64,000 bases of DNA from Flaccisagitta enflata. Lineage: Eukaryota; Chaetognatha; Sagittoidea; Aphragmophora. Numbering within the stretch: the stretch's first letter is position 1; each line of letters opens with the position of its first letter. The position numbers were made by a program, and so were the translations under genes. This document shows, piece by piece, positions 24,637-42,301 of this stretch. The notes beneath the pieces were generated by a model, which was given only the letters and a program-made list of their open reading frames with translations, was not told where the DNA came from and did no database searches. The stretch lies in the NCBI GenBank assembly GCA_965153355.1, contig OZ231126.1, forward strand, positions 50,840,001 through 50,904,000, given 5' to 3'.

Positions 24637-25050
24637 AGGTCGCCCAAAACGTGGTCAGCGATACCCATTGCCCTGCTTTGCATGGTTGGAAATTGGAATG
24701 AGAGGCAGGGCAGCGGCCCCAAAGGGGACAAAGTCCTGTAGAACACAGGGGACTTTTGTTCGTTCGTCCGTTCGTTTGTCCATCCATCCGCCCCCCCCAG
24801 GCCCTCTCAGGCCTAAAACCTGTCCTCTCAGGCCTAAAATCTGCCCTATCAGGCCTTGAATCTGAGAGGGCAGATTCTAGGCCTGGGAGGGCAGATTTCA
24901 GGCCTGAAAGGGCAGATTTTAGGCCTGAGAGGGCAGATTTCAGGCCTGAGAGGGCCGGGGGGGGACGAACGAACAGACAAATGGACGAACGAACGAACGA
25001 AAGTCCCCTGTGTTCTACAGGACTTCGTCCCCTTTGAGGCCGCTGCCCAA
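24637..25050. mobile_element. 21-bp-repeat foldback, shorter copy
   Basis: Starts AACAGGTCGCCC, has GGGCAGCGGCCCCAAAGGGG and AAGTCCTGTAGAACACAGGG, then 21-bp GGCCT(A/G)AAA(A/T)CTGCCCTCTCA units. These switch to the opposite strand near 24862. It ends GGACTTCGTCCCCTTTGAGGCCGCTGCCC. Confidence 0.7.
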
Positions 25051-25225
25051 AAACAGGCAAAAAATGGGTTAAACTGGTCAAAATTGGCATTTTCATTTTC
25101 ATCAATCAGATCATTTTATTCAGAATTTTCAAACTAATCTCATCAAATCCAGTCAAAATTAGGTCAGATATACTCATTGAGAGCTTTGGACATAGACATA
25201 GTATTGGGGCATAACAGGCCAAAAA

Positions 25226-25944
25226 CAGGTCGCCCAAGGGCAATATGTGGCCAGCAATATCCGTTACCCTGCTTTCATGATTATGAAATGAAGTGAGAGG
25301 AAGCAGAGCAGCGGCCTCAAAGGGGATGATGTCCTTTGTTATTCCGTCCGTTTGTCCCCCTAAGCCCTGTCAGGCCTGAAATCTGCTCTCTCAAGCCTGA
25401 AATCTGCCCTCTCAGGCCTGAAATCTGCCCACTCAGGCCTGGAAACTGCCCTCTCAAGCTTGATATCTGCCTTCTCAAGCTTGAAATATGCCCTCTCACG
25501 CTCTGAATCTGCCCTCTCAGGTTTGAAATCTGCTCTCTCAGGCCTGAAATCTGCACTCTCAGGCCTAAAATCTGCACTCTCAGGCCTGAAATCTGCACTC
25601 TCAGGCCTGAAATCTGCACTCTCAGGCCTAAAATCTGCCCTCTCAGGCCATGAATCTGCCCTCTCAGACCTGGAATCTACCCTCTCAAACCTGGAATCTG
25701 CCCTCTCAAGCCTTCAATCTGATCTCACAGATTCAAGGCCTGAGAGGGCAAATTTCAGGCCTCAGAGAGCCTGAGGGGAATGAACAGACAGACAAAATAA
25801 TAAATGAAGGTTCACCTGTGTTTTACAGGACTTCGTCCCCTTCAGGGCCGCTGCCCTGCTTCTTTTTACTCCATTTCAAAATCACGCAAAGCAGGGCAAT
25901 GGGTATTGCTGACCACATATTGCCCTTTGGCAACCTGTTGGCCT
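25226..25944. mobile_element. Full 21-bp-repeat foldback element at the palindrome centre
   Basis: The left arm (CAGGTCGCCCAAGGGCAATA..., 25226-25340) is the inverse complement of the right arm (25825-25944). Between them lie about 20 tandem 21-bp units (CAGGCCTGAAATCTGCCCTCT). Because 21 is a multiple of three, all frames stay open (Leu-Ser-Gly-Leu-Lys-Ser-Ala type peptides), but this looks incidental. Confidence 0.75.
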
Positions 25945-26026
25945 GTTAAAACCCCGGTATCAGTGTCCAGAGCTCTCAATGAGTATATTTGTCCTAGTTC
26001 TGACTGAATCTAGTGATATTTATAGA

Positions 26027-26221
26027 AACAAAGCCGGATACACGGCTACCTTAGTCGCGTGCGGGTGGCCAGGGGCAGTATTTGAGTTACTAAAGCATTT
26101 GGCAAGGAGCAGTGAGGCCAAAGACCGTAAAAACATAAAAGAAATAAAATGGGGATCGACCAACCAACCAACCGACCAACGGACGGACAAAGCGGGGTGT
26201 AGAGTCGCGTAGCACGCGACT
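26027..26221 (-). repeat. HE family A copy inside the giant palindrome
   Basis: Far-end AGTCGCGTGC (26053-26062) and hairpin AGTCGCGTAGCACGCGACT (26203-26221). The last ten bases of the hairpin are the exact inverse complement of the far-end motif. Confidence 0.85.
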
Positions 26222-26894
26222 CAAAATTATAAACATTTATGATTTTTCAGATAAAAAGGTTTATTTTAGCCATTTTACGCCATTTTTGGCCTGTTTTTGG
26301 CCTGCTGTAGCCCTGGCATCAATTTTCAAAGCTCCCATAGAGTATATTTGACCAAGTTCTCACTGGATTGAGTGAGATTAAAAAAAAAATTCTGAATAAC
26401 AATGATCTAATTAATAAAAATGCCTATTTTTGCCAATGGGTATATTTGTCTTAGGTCTGACTTAATTAAGAGTGATTGGCAAGAAATTTTTAAATAACAC
26501 TTTTTTTTTTGCCATTTTAGGCCTGTTTTTAGATATGAACAGTTCCCGCAGGCACGCCAGATTCTTGCAAACTGTATTTACTTCAGTTCTTGTTAGGTTG
26601 GACCAAAAAAACACAACCAGGCAACAACAGTTTACTCCGAATAACTAATAAGTGCATTTTCACCCCAAAAATGGCAAAAAAAAATTTTGATAGGGGGGCC
26701 CAAAAAATATTCCAAAACAGAGGTCAGATTTGTATTCAGCACGAAAAAGTATATCAAATTAGTAAAATTCAACAGTTTTTTAGCAATTTTGACCCTACAC
26801 TTAAGTTTCTGCCGTTAAGCTCCCTGACTAAAGCCCGATTTTCGTTTGAAGAGATGGGGCAAGATGTGCAGGAAATTTAAAAGGAAAAGCAGAA

Positions 26895-27865
26895 GAAAAA
26901 AAGGAAAAGGAGATGGACAAGAAGAAGAAGAAGAAGAAGATGAAGAAGAAGAAGAAGAAGAAGAAGAAGAAGAAGAAGAAGAAGAAGAAGAAGAAGAAGA
27001 AGAAGATGAATAAGAGGCGATACTTGATCAAGCAAATCCTGCCAGAAGCAATCCAGAAAAAAGTAACAAAAAGAAACCGAGAAAGAAGAAGAAGAAGAAA
27101 AAGAAGGAGAAGAAGAAGAAGAAGAAGAAGAAGAAGGAGAAGAAGAAGAAGAAGAAGAAGAAGAAGAAGAAGAAGAAGAAGATGAAGAAGGCAGTAAAGA
27201 AAAAGAGATCTATAAGTAAAATGACAAAGGCAAAGGAAAAGAAGAGAAAGAAGAAGAAGACGAAGAAGAAGAAGAAGAAGAAGAAGAAGATGAAGAAGAA
27301 GAAAGAAGAAGAAGAAGAAGAAGAAGAAGAAGAAGAAGAAGAAGAAGAAGAAGAAGAAGAAGGAAGAAAATAAATGAAGAAGAAAAGATAAAAAAAAGAA
27401 GACGAAAAACAAGTAGGAAATGTTAAAAAAGAGAGAGAAATTTTATAAACCGGAAGATGAAGACGACGAGGAAGAAGTCAAGCAATAAAGAAGAAGAAAA
27501 AGAAGAAGAAGAAGGAGAAGAAGAAGGGAGAGAAAAAGAAGAAGAAAAAATAACAAAAAGAAGAAAGAGAAGAAGAAAAAGATATGAAAGAAAAAGTAAA
27601 ACGTAAAAAATACAGTGAAAGAAGAGGGGGAAGAAGAATAGGAAGAAGAAGATGAAGTAGAAGAAGAAGATGAAGCAGAAGAAGAAGAAGAAGAAGGAGA
27701 AGAAGAAGAAGAAGAAGAAGAAGAAGAAGAAGAAGAAGAAAAAGAAGAAGAAGAAGAAAAAAGATAAGAAAAATAAGAAGTAAAAATGTAGAAGAAGAAG
27801 AAGAAGAAGAAGAAGAAGAAGAAGAAGAAGAAGAAGAGGAAGAGGAAGAAAAAGAAAAAGAAGAA
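26895..27865. repeat. (GAA/AAG)n tract, about 970 bp
   Basis: Long GAA runs in at least five blocks separated by A-rich sequence. Open frames of up to 194 codons on both strands are low-complexity shadows. Confidence 0.95.
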
Positions 27866-28021
27866 GAATAAGAAGCACGAGAAGAAAAAAAGGTGAACAA
27901 GACAAAGGAAAATATTATAAAAAAAATAAAAGGAGTAACATTAGTTTAGTACAAGAAACAGATATACACAGCGCCTATCAACGTACTGTTTACGTTTAAA
28001 CCTACGTCATTGAAAAGCAAT

Positions 28022-28034
28022 GTTGCTTAGCAAC
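28022..28034. promoter_or_regulatory. X-box-like palindrome upstream of the gene
   Basis: GTTGCTTAGCAAC is a near-perfect palindrome 40 bases before the first Met. It resembles RFX-factor X-boxes. A second palindrome, GTTGCCATGGCAA, lies just after the stop (34696-34708). Binding is only inferred. Confidence 0.2.
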
Positions 28035-28073
28035 GAATAACAACAAACAGTAGATTTGTGAACTACCGTGCGA

Positions 28074-34651
<6,578 letters not shown>

Positions 34652-34769
34652 TTTTCTTCCTCCGCCGTGATGCGATGCGTTTTTGTTTGTGTCCCGTTGC
34701 CATGGCAATCAATTAGCCCTATGCGTATTCTTTCTTATCGCGTCATACATCACTTTAGACTGTGATATG

Positions 34770-34885
34770 TTTATCGCGTCTTTCAACACTATTGTGTTCA
34801 TATTTATTGCATCTTTTAACACTATTGTGTTCACGTTTATTACGTCCTCCAACACTATTGTGTCATTATTTATAGTGTCATATAT
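34770..34885. repeat. 33-bp minisatellite just 3' of the gene
   Basis: TTTAT(C/T)..GTC starts recur at 34770, 34803, 34836 and 34869, an exact 33-bp period, each with AACACTATTGTGT. It begins 120 bases after the stop and may lie in the 3' untranslated region. Confidence 0.75.
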
Positions 34886-34889
34886 CATT

Positions 34890-35210
34890 GTAGAATACGG
34901 TTTTGTTTCGTACCAATTTACTTGACCCATTACGATAATTATAATGAAATTAAAAACATTTGTTAAAAAAAAACTTTGACTTGGATTTTTATTAGCGTGC
35001 TCCCTTGATTGGTCCATTGGTTGGTCCGTTCACCCTTCTCAAAGTTGTTTCAAAGGTATTTTTTATGTTTTTTGGGGGGTTTCTAACAATTCCAAGCTCA
35101 TTTAAAACATTTTTGTTCGTCTACCTGTTCATCTGCCTGTATGTCTGTTCATCTATCTACCCGACTTGATATGAATGCACTGGCGCACGCAATGTTGTCC
35201 TAATGACCTT
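34890..35210. other. No gene or repeat recognised
   Basis: Downstream flank of the transposase-like gene; ATTAAA near 34949 could be a polyadenylation signal. GTGCTCCCTTGATTGGTCC at 34998 resembles a worn HE start. Confidence 0.3.
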
Positions 35211-35217
35211 ATCTTTT

Positions 35218-35431
35218 AGTTGCGGACAAGCAATTCTATAAGAGGCTTTGTCCGTTGGTCCATTGGTCCGCCGGTCCATTGGTCCATAACGCATGAGTCA
35301 AAAAGTGGAAAAACGAGCGTTTTAGAAGTTTTTTTTTGTATGTGTGTTGATGGGGGGTATGGGGTGTGGATGGGGGTTGGATGCCCCTGCCCACCTATCC
35401 GCAACAATATTGTGACCCTTTGTCACTTGTT
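35218..35431 (+). repeat. HE family B copy (GTGACCC subtype)
   Basis: Hairpin AGTTGCGGACAAGCAATT, CTATAAGAGGCTTTGTCC, then GGTTGGATGCCCCTGCCCAC, ATCCGCAACAATATTGTGAC and TGTCACTTGTT. Confidence 0.8.
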
Positions 35432-35706
35432 GGTGAAACAAACAACACGAAAATGAAGCCACTTAACAAGACAATGGAGTCTTGTTTATGTACGCGCTAC
35501 GTCTGCAATTCTGAGGAAAATATTATTCTTCCATAATATGCTTGACTGTAGAATTTATGAGTTTGTGAAACCTATGGCTGCAGTCATTTACTAGCTGAGT
35601 AAGGAGAAGTGTCATAATTGCTGCCTTGTTTGGCATGGTAATCAGTCTCCATGGCTGGTGTCTCCATTCTGCAAATACGTATGCCTCTACCCTTTTCAGT
35701 CTTTTT

Positions 35707-35985
35707 AAGTGCGTCCTCGCACTTCTATAAGAGGTCATGTCCGTCGGTCGGTCGGTTTGTTGGTTGGTTGGTCAGTCGGTCGGTCGGTCACGCAAACGTT
35801 TGAAATGCGCAAAACGGCTGATTCTGACGTATTTCTTCATTCCTATCACCTTTCATGCCTCACCACATTCATATTCATTTATTCATTCATTCATTCATTC
35901 ATTCATTCTTTTATCAAAAACGTTCATTCACAAAATCTTAATCAAGCGAGGCGCACTTATTGGCCTTCACTTGGCCTTGTTTTTT
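35707..35985 (+). repeat. HE family D copy with (ATTC)n
   Basis: Hairpin AAGTGCGTCCTCGCACTT (35707-35724), TATAAGAGGTCATGTCC, a GGTCGGTC block, an ATTC array (35877-35910), far-end GGCGCACTTATTGGCC and CTTGGCCTTGTTT. It is the only copy of this family in the window. Confidence 0.75.
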
Positions 35986-35989
35986 TCTA

Positions 35990-36770
35990 CTCTTATGACA
36001 AATGTCAATTGAGGAACGTTTTTTTATGTTCATAGTACATAATTTTGTATACTTTGATATGGCATTGCAGGGACATGTAAACCATGGGCCAAAATTCCTT
36101 AAGGGGACTGTTGGTGATGCCTGTAAAATGTTCATGACCCTGTGAGGTATTTTTGGGTGTCTAATAACAATTTATTTAAGAGCTGACAACAAAAAATTGC
36201 AAATTTGCTAGTTTTAAACCTTTTTTCGGTCTATAAGTTTCTCAAAGTTGAATTATGGCCCTGACACTTGGCAGGCATATCAAATAGACCCTAAATAAGT
36301 TGTAAGAAAAAAAAAATTTTAATGTGTGATAATTTTCAGGTACCTAAATTAAGAAAAAAACATGTTTTTTTAGTAAAGTTAATGAAAAATGCTGTCATTA
36401 CCCCCCTTAAAGTTGACCGATTTGGACAAAATTTTAACTGGAGGTACTTCACATCAAGTACTACGTCGATGTAAAATTTCATCAAAATCGGAGCGCTCTA
36501 AAATACCAAAAATTGCATTTGAAGTTGGCTTCATTCAATAACTTTTTAAAATTACATTTTTTGATGTAGCTCCCAAACGAAAAAAGATTTTGCATTGATT
36601 TTTTACATTTTAACACCCCATATACTATTTTATAGGTTGGTAAAAAAAAATTCATAATTATGCAAACTTCATTTTCATCACCCTTTGACGGGTCAAATTT
36701 CGTCTTCGTTTGCACTGTGACTTACAAACATACTCCTTACTTTCCTATCTTCCTCCCTCCCTGCCTTTCT
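35990..36770. other. No gene recognised
   Basis: GTCAAATTTCGTC..TTCGTTTGCACTGTGAC near 36693 recurs at 38648, so a dispersed segment ends here. Otherwise unrecognised A/T-rich DNA. Confidence 0.35.
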
Positions 36771-36800
36771 AGTCGCGCGCATGCGACTCTATAATCTGTT
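36771..36800 (+). repeat. HE-A hairpin fragment
   Basis: AGTCGCGCGCATGCGACT then CTATAATCTGTTAAG. The hairpin only; the body is missing. Confidence 0.5.
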
Positions 36801-36889
36801 AAGTTGGTATATCTGATCCAGTTTTTTGTGAGAAACTGCTCTCGATACCGTACTCTCTCTTGCGGTGGTCATGTTCCAGCAGTTGGCTT

Positions 36890-37028
36890 AACAAGGCCGG
36901 ATACACAGCCACCAGTTGCGGACGGGTGGGCAGGAGCGGATATGCTCGTTTTCCCACTTCTCGACTCGCTCACCTCTACAGACCAACCGACCAACCAACG
37001 ACTGACCGACTAGGACGGACAAAGCCTA
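36890..37028 (-). repeat. HE family B copy lacking its hairpin
   Basis: AACAAGGCCGGATACACAGCC, AGTTGCGGAC (36914-36923), GGGTGGGCAGGAGC and GACCAACC runs to GGACAAAGCCT, where the sequence stops matching before the expected hairpin. Confidence 0.65.
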
Positions 37029-37029
37029 A

Positions 37030-37738
37030 AAAATGGCAACTAATCATCAATTGTGTACTGAAAATTGCAATATTTGCCCATTTTGAATGTTTTACATTTC
37101 ATTTTTTGCCTTTAGAAAGAAATAACTTTTGAACGGTTGGACCAATATTCGCGCCAAAGGTACCAGTCGATTTGTCTGAAAAAACTCTTCATTTTGGTCA
37201 CCAATTTTTTATATTCATCTTAGAAAATGTATGAGATATGGCCTAAAACGTTAAGACATGTCATCAACGATTATTCTGAGGCAAATCTAGCATCATTTTT
37301 GCAGGCTTATTGTGCTCAAAAGTGCAATCTGAAGGTAGCGATCGACCTATATCATCTTATTAAGTGTGTTTAAGTGTGAATTGACCAAAAAATTCATGAT
37401 AATCATGATATCTAAGTTAGGTGTCCCCTTACTACTATAAGATACTTGTCAGATGGTCATGAATCTTGGCAAATATCATGGTAATGATAAGGGCAGTTCT
37501 ATGTCAGAACAGCGTCAAATTTGACAAATCGTTCCGTTCTGTGATGGAATATGCTGCTATGCAGCGGAAATATAAAAAAAACTAAAGTCTTATGCATGCT
37601 TTATACGCCCTAAATTAATTAAAAAACGGTTAACTGACCAATGCAATGGTATGGATCTCGCATCGGTAAAGTCGCAGCATACTCAGTGAAACAACAGAAT
37701 TCTTTAAAAAGAATTGCACGGAAAACATGAGATGTTGC
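37030..37738. other. No gene or repeat recognised
   Basis: A/T-rich; no frame above 60 codons with a motif. Confidence 0.3.
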
Positions 37739-37739
37739 C

Positions 37740-37880
37740 ACGTAAAAAACCGAATCTGTCTCTGAAAGCAAAATTTTGCATTTCTATGGCCTGTTTCTTA
37801 AAAGCGTTTAGACTGATGCCATGTTTTTCAAAATGCAAAATTTTGAATTCAGAAACCAATTCGGTTTTTTACGCGAGACA
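37740..37880. mobile_element. Foldback with ACGTAAAAAACCGA ends, copy 2
   Basis: ACGTAAAAAACCGAATCTGT opens and CGGTTTTTTACGCGAGAC closes it. The interior AAAATTTTGCATTT is mirrored on the right. It is the same family as 23209-23348 and about the same length. Confidence 0.7.
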
Positions 37881-38375
37881 TGTCAATGCACAAGAATCAA
37901 CTTTTATTGAAAATCCATCAATTTCGCACCCACTCACATTTCCTAAGCATATGGTAAAGAAAAACGTTTTTCTATGCAAAAAATTGATGATTACCAACCA
38001 CAAATCCTTTATCTTAATTTGGAAAAAAGTCGAGATTCGAAGATTCGAAGACTTTTTGATTCCCGCGAAGAAAAGTTGTTTTCCCTTTTTCTCATGAAGC
38101 GTTTGGGGAAGTTGATAAGCTTTTGGGGCCAAATGGTACTACGCATGAAATTAATAGCTAAGAAAGATCTAATTCTCCTCGTTCAGATGACGCCAAGCAG
38201 AATTCTGTGTGATCGATAGTTTTGAAGCTATGATTTTTTGAATCTTTTTTTATTTTTCCGCATTTTTGGCATTTTTCCCAAAAACGAGGAATCGAGTTAG
38301 TTGAAGTCTGATTGAACTTTGAAATGTTCCAGGTGATAATTGTGCATCCTGGCAGCACAGTCTATCTCTCATTTC

Positions 38376-38538
38376 AACTCCGGACTATGAGAGGCTTTGT
38401 CCGTCAGTCAATCCATTGGTCTGTTGGTCCGTTTGTCCGTCCGAGTGGAAAAACAAGGGGTCTAGATGCTTGTGTGTGAGAGTTGAGGTTGGGGTGTGGA
38501 TGGAGGTTGGATACCCCTGTGCACTTGTCCGCAACTCT
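38376..38538 (+). repeat. HE family B copy, worn
   Basis: AACTCCGGACTATGAGAGGCTTTGTCC opens, GGTTGGATACCCCTGTGCAC and TTGTCCGCAACT close it. Confidence 0.6.
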
Positions 38539-38691
38539 CGTTTTTGCTCTCAGCATTTACGACTTTTTTCCTACGGCGATTAGCCGCCTTTATTGTAAAA
38601 AATCTTTGAATATATATAAAAAAAATATCGTATAAATCGTTTTGACTTGTCAAATTTTGTATTCGTTTGCACTGTGACCTATAGAGTGAGA

Positions 38692-38896
38692 TGGGTTCCT
38701 AAAAATATGACCCCGAAATTCTAACATTACTGCCCACTCCACGTTACTTGGAATACTGTGTATCCCGCCTTGAATTTTTGGTGTTAACCGGGAATTTTTG
38801 CATCACTGACCCTGCTTAGATGGTTGATAAGCCCATTTCTTCACTGTCCTTATCCGCCCGAACGTGACTAGGGTAGCGATGTATCTTGCCTTGCTT
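38692..38896 (+). repeat. HE-A tail fragments
   Basis: Two far-end-like pieces occur: ACTGCCCACTCCACGTTACTTGG with CTGTGTATCCCGCCTTG, and CCGCCCGAACGTGACTAGGG with TGTATCTTGCCTTG. Confidence 0.4.
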
Positions 38897-38903
38897 TTCG
38901 TTT

Positions 38904-39135
38904 CATGCACGCGACTCAGTGAGAACTTTTTTTTACAAGTCATTGGTTGGTCGATTGGCACTTGATCCCTCAAACCTTTTCTTAACCACTTTTTATTTGC
39001 GACATTTTTGGCTACTTTTTATATCACCGCACGTGCCTAAGTTCCTGGTTAACCTAATTGTCACCGCCCCTGCCCACTTCCTTGCAACATGGGAGGCATC
39101 AACAGTATGGGTAGCCGTATTTCCGACCTTTTTGC
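38904..39135 (+). repeat. HE family A copy, half hairpin
   Basis: ATGCACGCGACTCAGTGAG, GTCATTGGTTGGTCG, CCGCCCCTGCCCAC and GGGTAGCCGTATTTCCGACC in HE-A order. Only the right arm of the hairpin remains. Confidence 0.55.
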
Positions 39136-39580
39136 GCAAAGATCGTTGTAGTCTTCAATTTTACTGCCACAATGAAGTTGGAAACACCCTCGAGACATGA
39201 TCAGAGAGCATGTTAGGGAAGAAAAATTGAAGAAAGCACACTTTGACATGACCGTCCAAAGTAAGAATGTCATGTACTGTGTGTCAAAATGATTCAAAAT
39301 CAAATAAAATGAAAATAAGTTTTAGCAGCATGAAATGGCAATGAACACCGAATGACAATCCAGCAGACAAATCAATTTAACAACGCTGTAAATGCACCGA
39401 TGAAAATTTAAAGTCAATTCAAAAGGAATTGATAAGCCATGGAACAATCATGGTCAGCAGTGCCCTTGTTCATTTCACATCGCAGATCCGTTAAGTGTGA
39501 CTAGTTTCTCTAATGCTCTTCATTGTTTTTACACCCCAATTTATTCATCAGCCAGTTGCATGGTTGGTCATATTTCACTT
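39136..39580. other. No gene or repeat recognised
   Basis: Ordinary A/T-rich DNA between HE copies. Confidence 0.3.
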
Positions 39581-39583
39581 TTT

Positions 39584-39786
39584 AGTCGCGTGCACGCGAC
39601 TCTACACCCCGCTTTGTCCGTCTGTCCGTCCGTTTGTAGGTTGGTCCGTCTGTCGATCACATTTTCACTTTTTTTTTTAAATCTTATTCCACAAAGTCAT
39701 ATTAGGTCATTAAAGGGAATACTAAGTTATTCTAAGTCATTCTAAATGTTTGCCTCGAACGCGACTGAAAGGTGTTGGCCTTGTTT
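39584..39786 (+). repeat. HE family A copy with a short decamer-like stretch
   Basis: Hairpin AGTCGCGTGCACGCGACT, GTCCGTCTGTCCGTCC, GTCATATTAGGTCATT-type units, far-end GAACGCGACT and GGTGTTGGCCTTGTT. Confidence 0.8.
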
Positions 39787-39789
39787 TTA

Positions 39790-39893
39790 TGTCTTTGCGG
39801 TCTTTGGCCTACCTGCTCCTGCCAAAATACTATACTGACCTCAAATATGGCCCCTGTACGCAACTGGGGTAGACTTGTATCCGGCTTTGTTCT
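39790..39893 (+). repeat. HE-A far-end fragment
   Basis: TTTGGCCTACCTGCTCCTGCC, TGACCTCAAATATGGCCCCTG, CGCAACTGGGGTAGACTTG and TATCCGGCTTTGTT follow the preceding HE copy directly. Confidence 0.55.
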
Positions 39894-40700
39894 TTAAAAG
39901 GGTGCCTGTCTAAATTGGGAATCCAAGTTGTTTTGATTTTTTACTCAATTGCAATTTTGAAAATCAATAAGAAAAAAAAACAGTCTATCATGTCTATCAG
40001 TCTATTATGTGAGTGTAAGAATTGGCACATATGTTCCACAGGACAACGGCACTTTTAACATGCTGCTTTAAAAAAGGGGCCTATTCCAAATTAGATTTGT
40101 ACATTGTGTTTTCTATTTTGCGACTTCCAGTGTTGTGATGCCGCATTTTAATGATATTAATAGAATTTATAAGTGTGGGAACGCCTGACCAGAAATCGAT
40201 TCGGTAGAACATTTTTCCCCCACTTATTTTTTTTGCTTTTGATTCTTTTCGCTCCTTTGTCGTTGTAATGAGCCGAAATGTCCCTGGGAATTTGCTAAAA
40301 CTTTGGAAATTTTTTTATCCCTCATCGGGTCATGTCACACTAATTGGTTTACTGTTTTGGTCCTTGTTTGTGGGAATTATCCAAAATATATTTGGTACTG
40401 GTAGCTGACGAGTTTTACCGTTGCCTAACCACAAAAAAAAAAAAAAAAAAACTAGAAATAACTTTTTAACTTAGTCGTATCCCTAGTTTCAGCCTTATGT
40501 AATTTCAAAGCTTATTTCCTACAGAATTTCGGTCTGTCAGTCAAGCTAGTTAAAGCAATGGAGAGTACGTCTCTCCTGCTCTCATCAGATTTTTGCCTTA
40601 TTGCTCAAGCGCTCATCTCTGTCTTCCTGTCGGATTCATTTTGAGGTGTGTCAGCATTCTAATTCCATCTTTACTCCCACGCTTTAAGGCCGAACTATCT
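39894..40700. other. No gene or repeat recognised
   Basis: Contains a run of about 19 A near 40432. Otherwise featureless. Confidence 0.3.
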
Positions 40701-40709
40701 GTCCCTCTT

Positions 40710-40711
<2 letters not shown>

Positions 40712-40791
<80 letters not shown>
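40712..40791. repeat. (CT)n microsatellite
   Basis: About 38 CT units. Confidence 0.95.
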
Positions 40792-40793
<2 letters not shown>

Positions 40794-40799
40794 TGGCGG

Positions 40800-41575
40800 C
40801 GGCCCCACAGGGTTTATAACCTGTAGCAACCCAGGAATATGCTCAAAAGACTTGTCCCTCTGTACCTGTAAGTATTGCCTAGAGAATTTTTGGTTGCAAA
40901 ACTCTGAGTTTGGCTTTGCCCACTACTTTCGCGGCTTAAAAAAATTGACACACCATAATTCAATCTTGGACGCCCCAAAATGTCAGTCATCTGTGGCAGT
41001 TTCCTTTTTGCTTCACTGCAGCTGTTCCTATCTAGCAAATTGTTGTTGTTGTTGTCGAGCATAGTACCTGAAATATTTTGTAGGCATATATTGTGCAATG
41101 TACATGATTTTGCTCCTTTAACTTTGCATGACATGCACATTTAGCACTTACGCATAGTCCTGTTAGTTTTGAAACTCTTTAGCTAGTTCCTAGCTCTTAA
41201 CTTTTGAAACTCTTAAGCTAGTTTTCAAAAGTGAGAGTGATGTTGAGTTAACTTAAATTTTGTAACTAGCTTTTTTCTGGATGAAACATTTAGCAACCTT
41301 TTCAAACCCTGCCTTAGAGACGCAACTCTGAATCATCTTTGAAAGCGCAAGCTAGGGCGTGCAAGCTTCCTACCAAGGGTACTGTTGACCAGATTTGGTC
41401 ATATAATGTCTATCTTTTTTTATCTCTCCGCCTTTGCGCACGAATAATCTACAAAAGCGCTAAAAGACAAAAGAAAATAACAAAAGAGGACAACGACAAA
41501 TACGAAACCGGGGAGATCAACTCTCTGTCCTCATCTTGTATAATCTTCTCCTAGAGTTTGACTCTCTTCTCATCA
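40800..41575. other. No gene recognised
   Basis: (GTT)n of six units at 41040; TTTTGAAACTCTT(T/A)AGCTAGTT occurs twice (41168, 41203). Confidence 0.35.
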
Positions 41576-41579
41576 CTCA

Positions 41580-41598
41580 TTCTCTCTCTCTCTCTCTG

Positions 41599-41688
<90 letters not shown>
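41580..41688. repeat. (CT)n microsatellite
   Basis: About 50 CT units with two GTCT breaks near the start. Confidence 0.95.
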
Positions 41689-41691
<3 letters not shown>

Positions 41692-41695
41692 TTTT

Positions 41696-41899
41696 AGTTG
41701 CGGACACGCAACTCTATGAGAGACTTTGTCCAACCGTCAGTCTGTCAGTCCATTGGTCCATCTTTCGGTCCATCCGTCCATTTCGCATGAGTTGAAAAGT
41801 GAAAAACGCGCGTTTTAAATGCTTTTTTGGGTATCTGTTAGTGGGAGGGTATGGGGTGTGGATGGGGGTTGGATGCCTCTGCCCCAGCGTCACTTGTTT
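41696..41899 (+). repeat. HE family B copy next to (CT)n
   Basis: Hairpin AGTTGCGGACACGCAACT, CTATGAGAGACTTTGTCC, GGTTGGATGCCTCTGCCCC, AGCGTCACTTGTTT. The preceding (CT)n ends ten bases before the hairpin. Confidence 0.75.
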
Positions 41900-41902
41900 T
41901 TT

Positions 41903-42095
41903 AGTCGCATGCTACACAACTGAAAAACCTGGTATGTCCGTCGGTCAGTCCATTGGTTCATTGGTCTGACATAGCTTTGGCGTTTATGGGTAGCATTTTC
42001 GTCACTGCCATTGCCCAAATATTTGTTTGACTTTTTTAATCACTGCCCCTAGCCACCCGCACGCGACTTGGATAACCGTGTATCCGACCTTGTTT
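41903..42095 (+). repeat. HE family A copy
   Basis: Hairpin AGTCGCATGCTACACAACT, GTCCGTCGGTCAGTCC, CACTGCCCCTAGCCACCC, far-end GCACGCGACT (42059-42068) and CCGTGTATCCGACCTTGTTT. Confidence 0.8.
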
Positions 42096-42268
42096 TTGAT
42101 TCATGTGCTTCCATTACGATGCCAAGCCCCTGTCCCTCATTTTAATTTCTCTATGTCGTTTTGGTTGGTTTGATTGTTGTCGTTGTCGTTGTTGTTGTGG
42201 CATTGTTCCAATACTCGTCCAGAGAGGTATGCATAGGACGCCCTTGAGAGCGAATTAAACTCATTGAC

Positions 42269-42301
<33 letters not shown>

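Larger units (their letters stand above)
23378..26845. mobile_element. Giant 3.5-kb inverted-repeat (foldback) structure with satellite arms
   Basis: The outer arms 23378-23665 and 26540-26845 are inverse complements; for example AGTCAGGGAGCTTA, GTGTAGGGTCAAAATTGCTAAAAA and TTTTTCGTGCTGAA recur in complement. Inside, a 180-bp satellite runs forward from about 23680 to 25225 and in reverse from about 25940 to 26535. The switch of direction falls in the 21-bp-repeat foldback at 25226-25944. Later insertions are a half-type 21-bp foldback (24637-25050) and an HE-A copy (26027-26221). Confidence 0.75.

Noticed and set aside
26828-27905. Long open frames in the GAA-rich tract
   Set aside because: Low-complexity shadows on both strands; no non-repeat domain.
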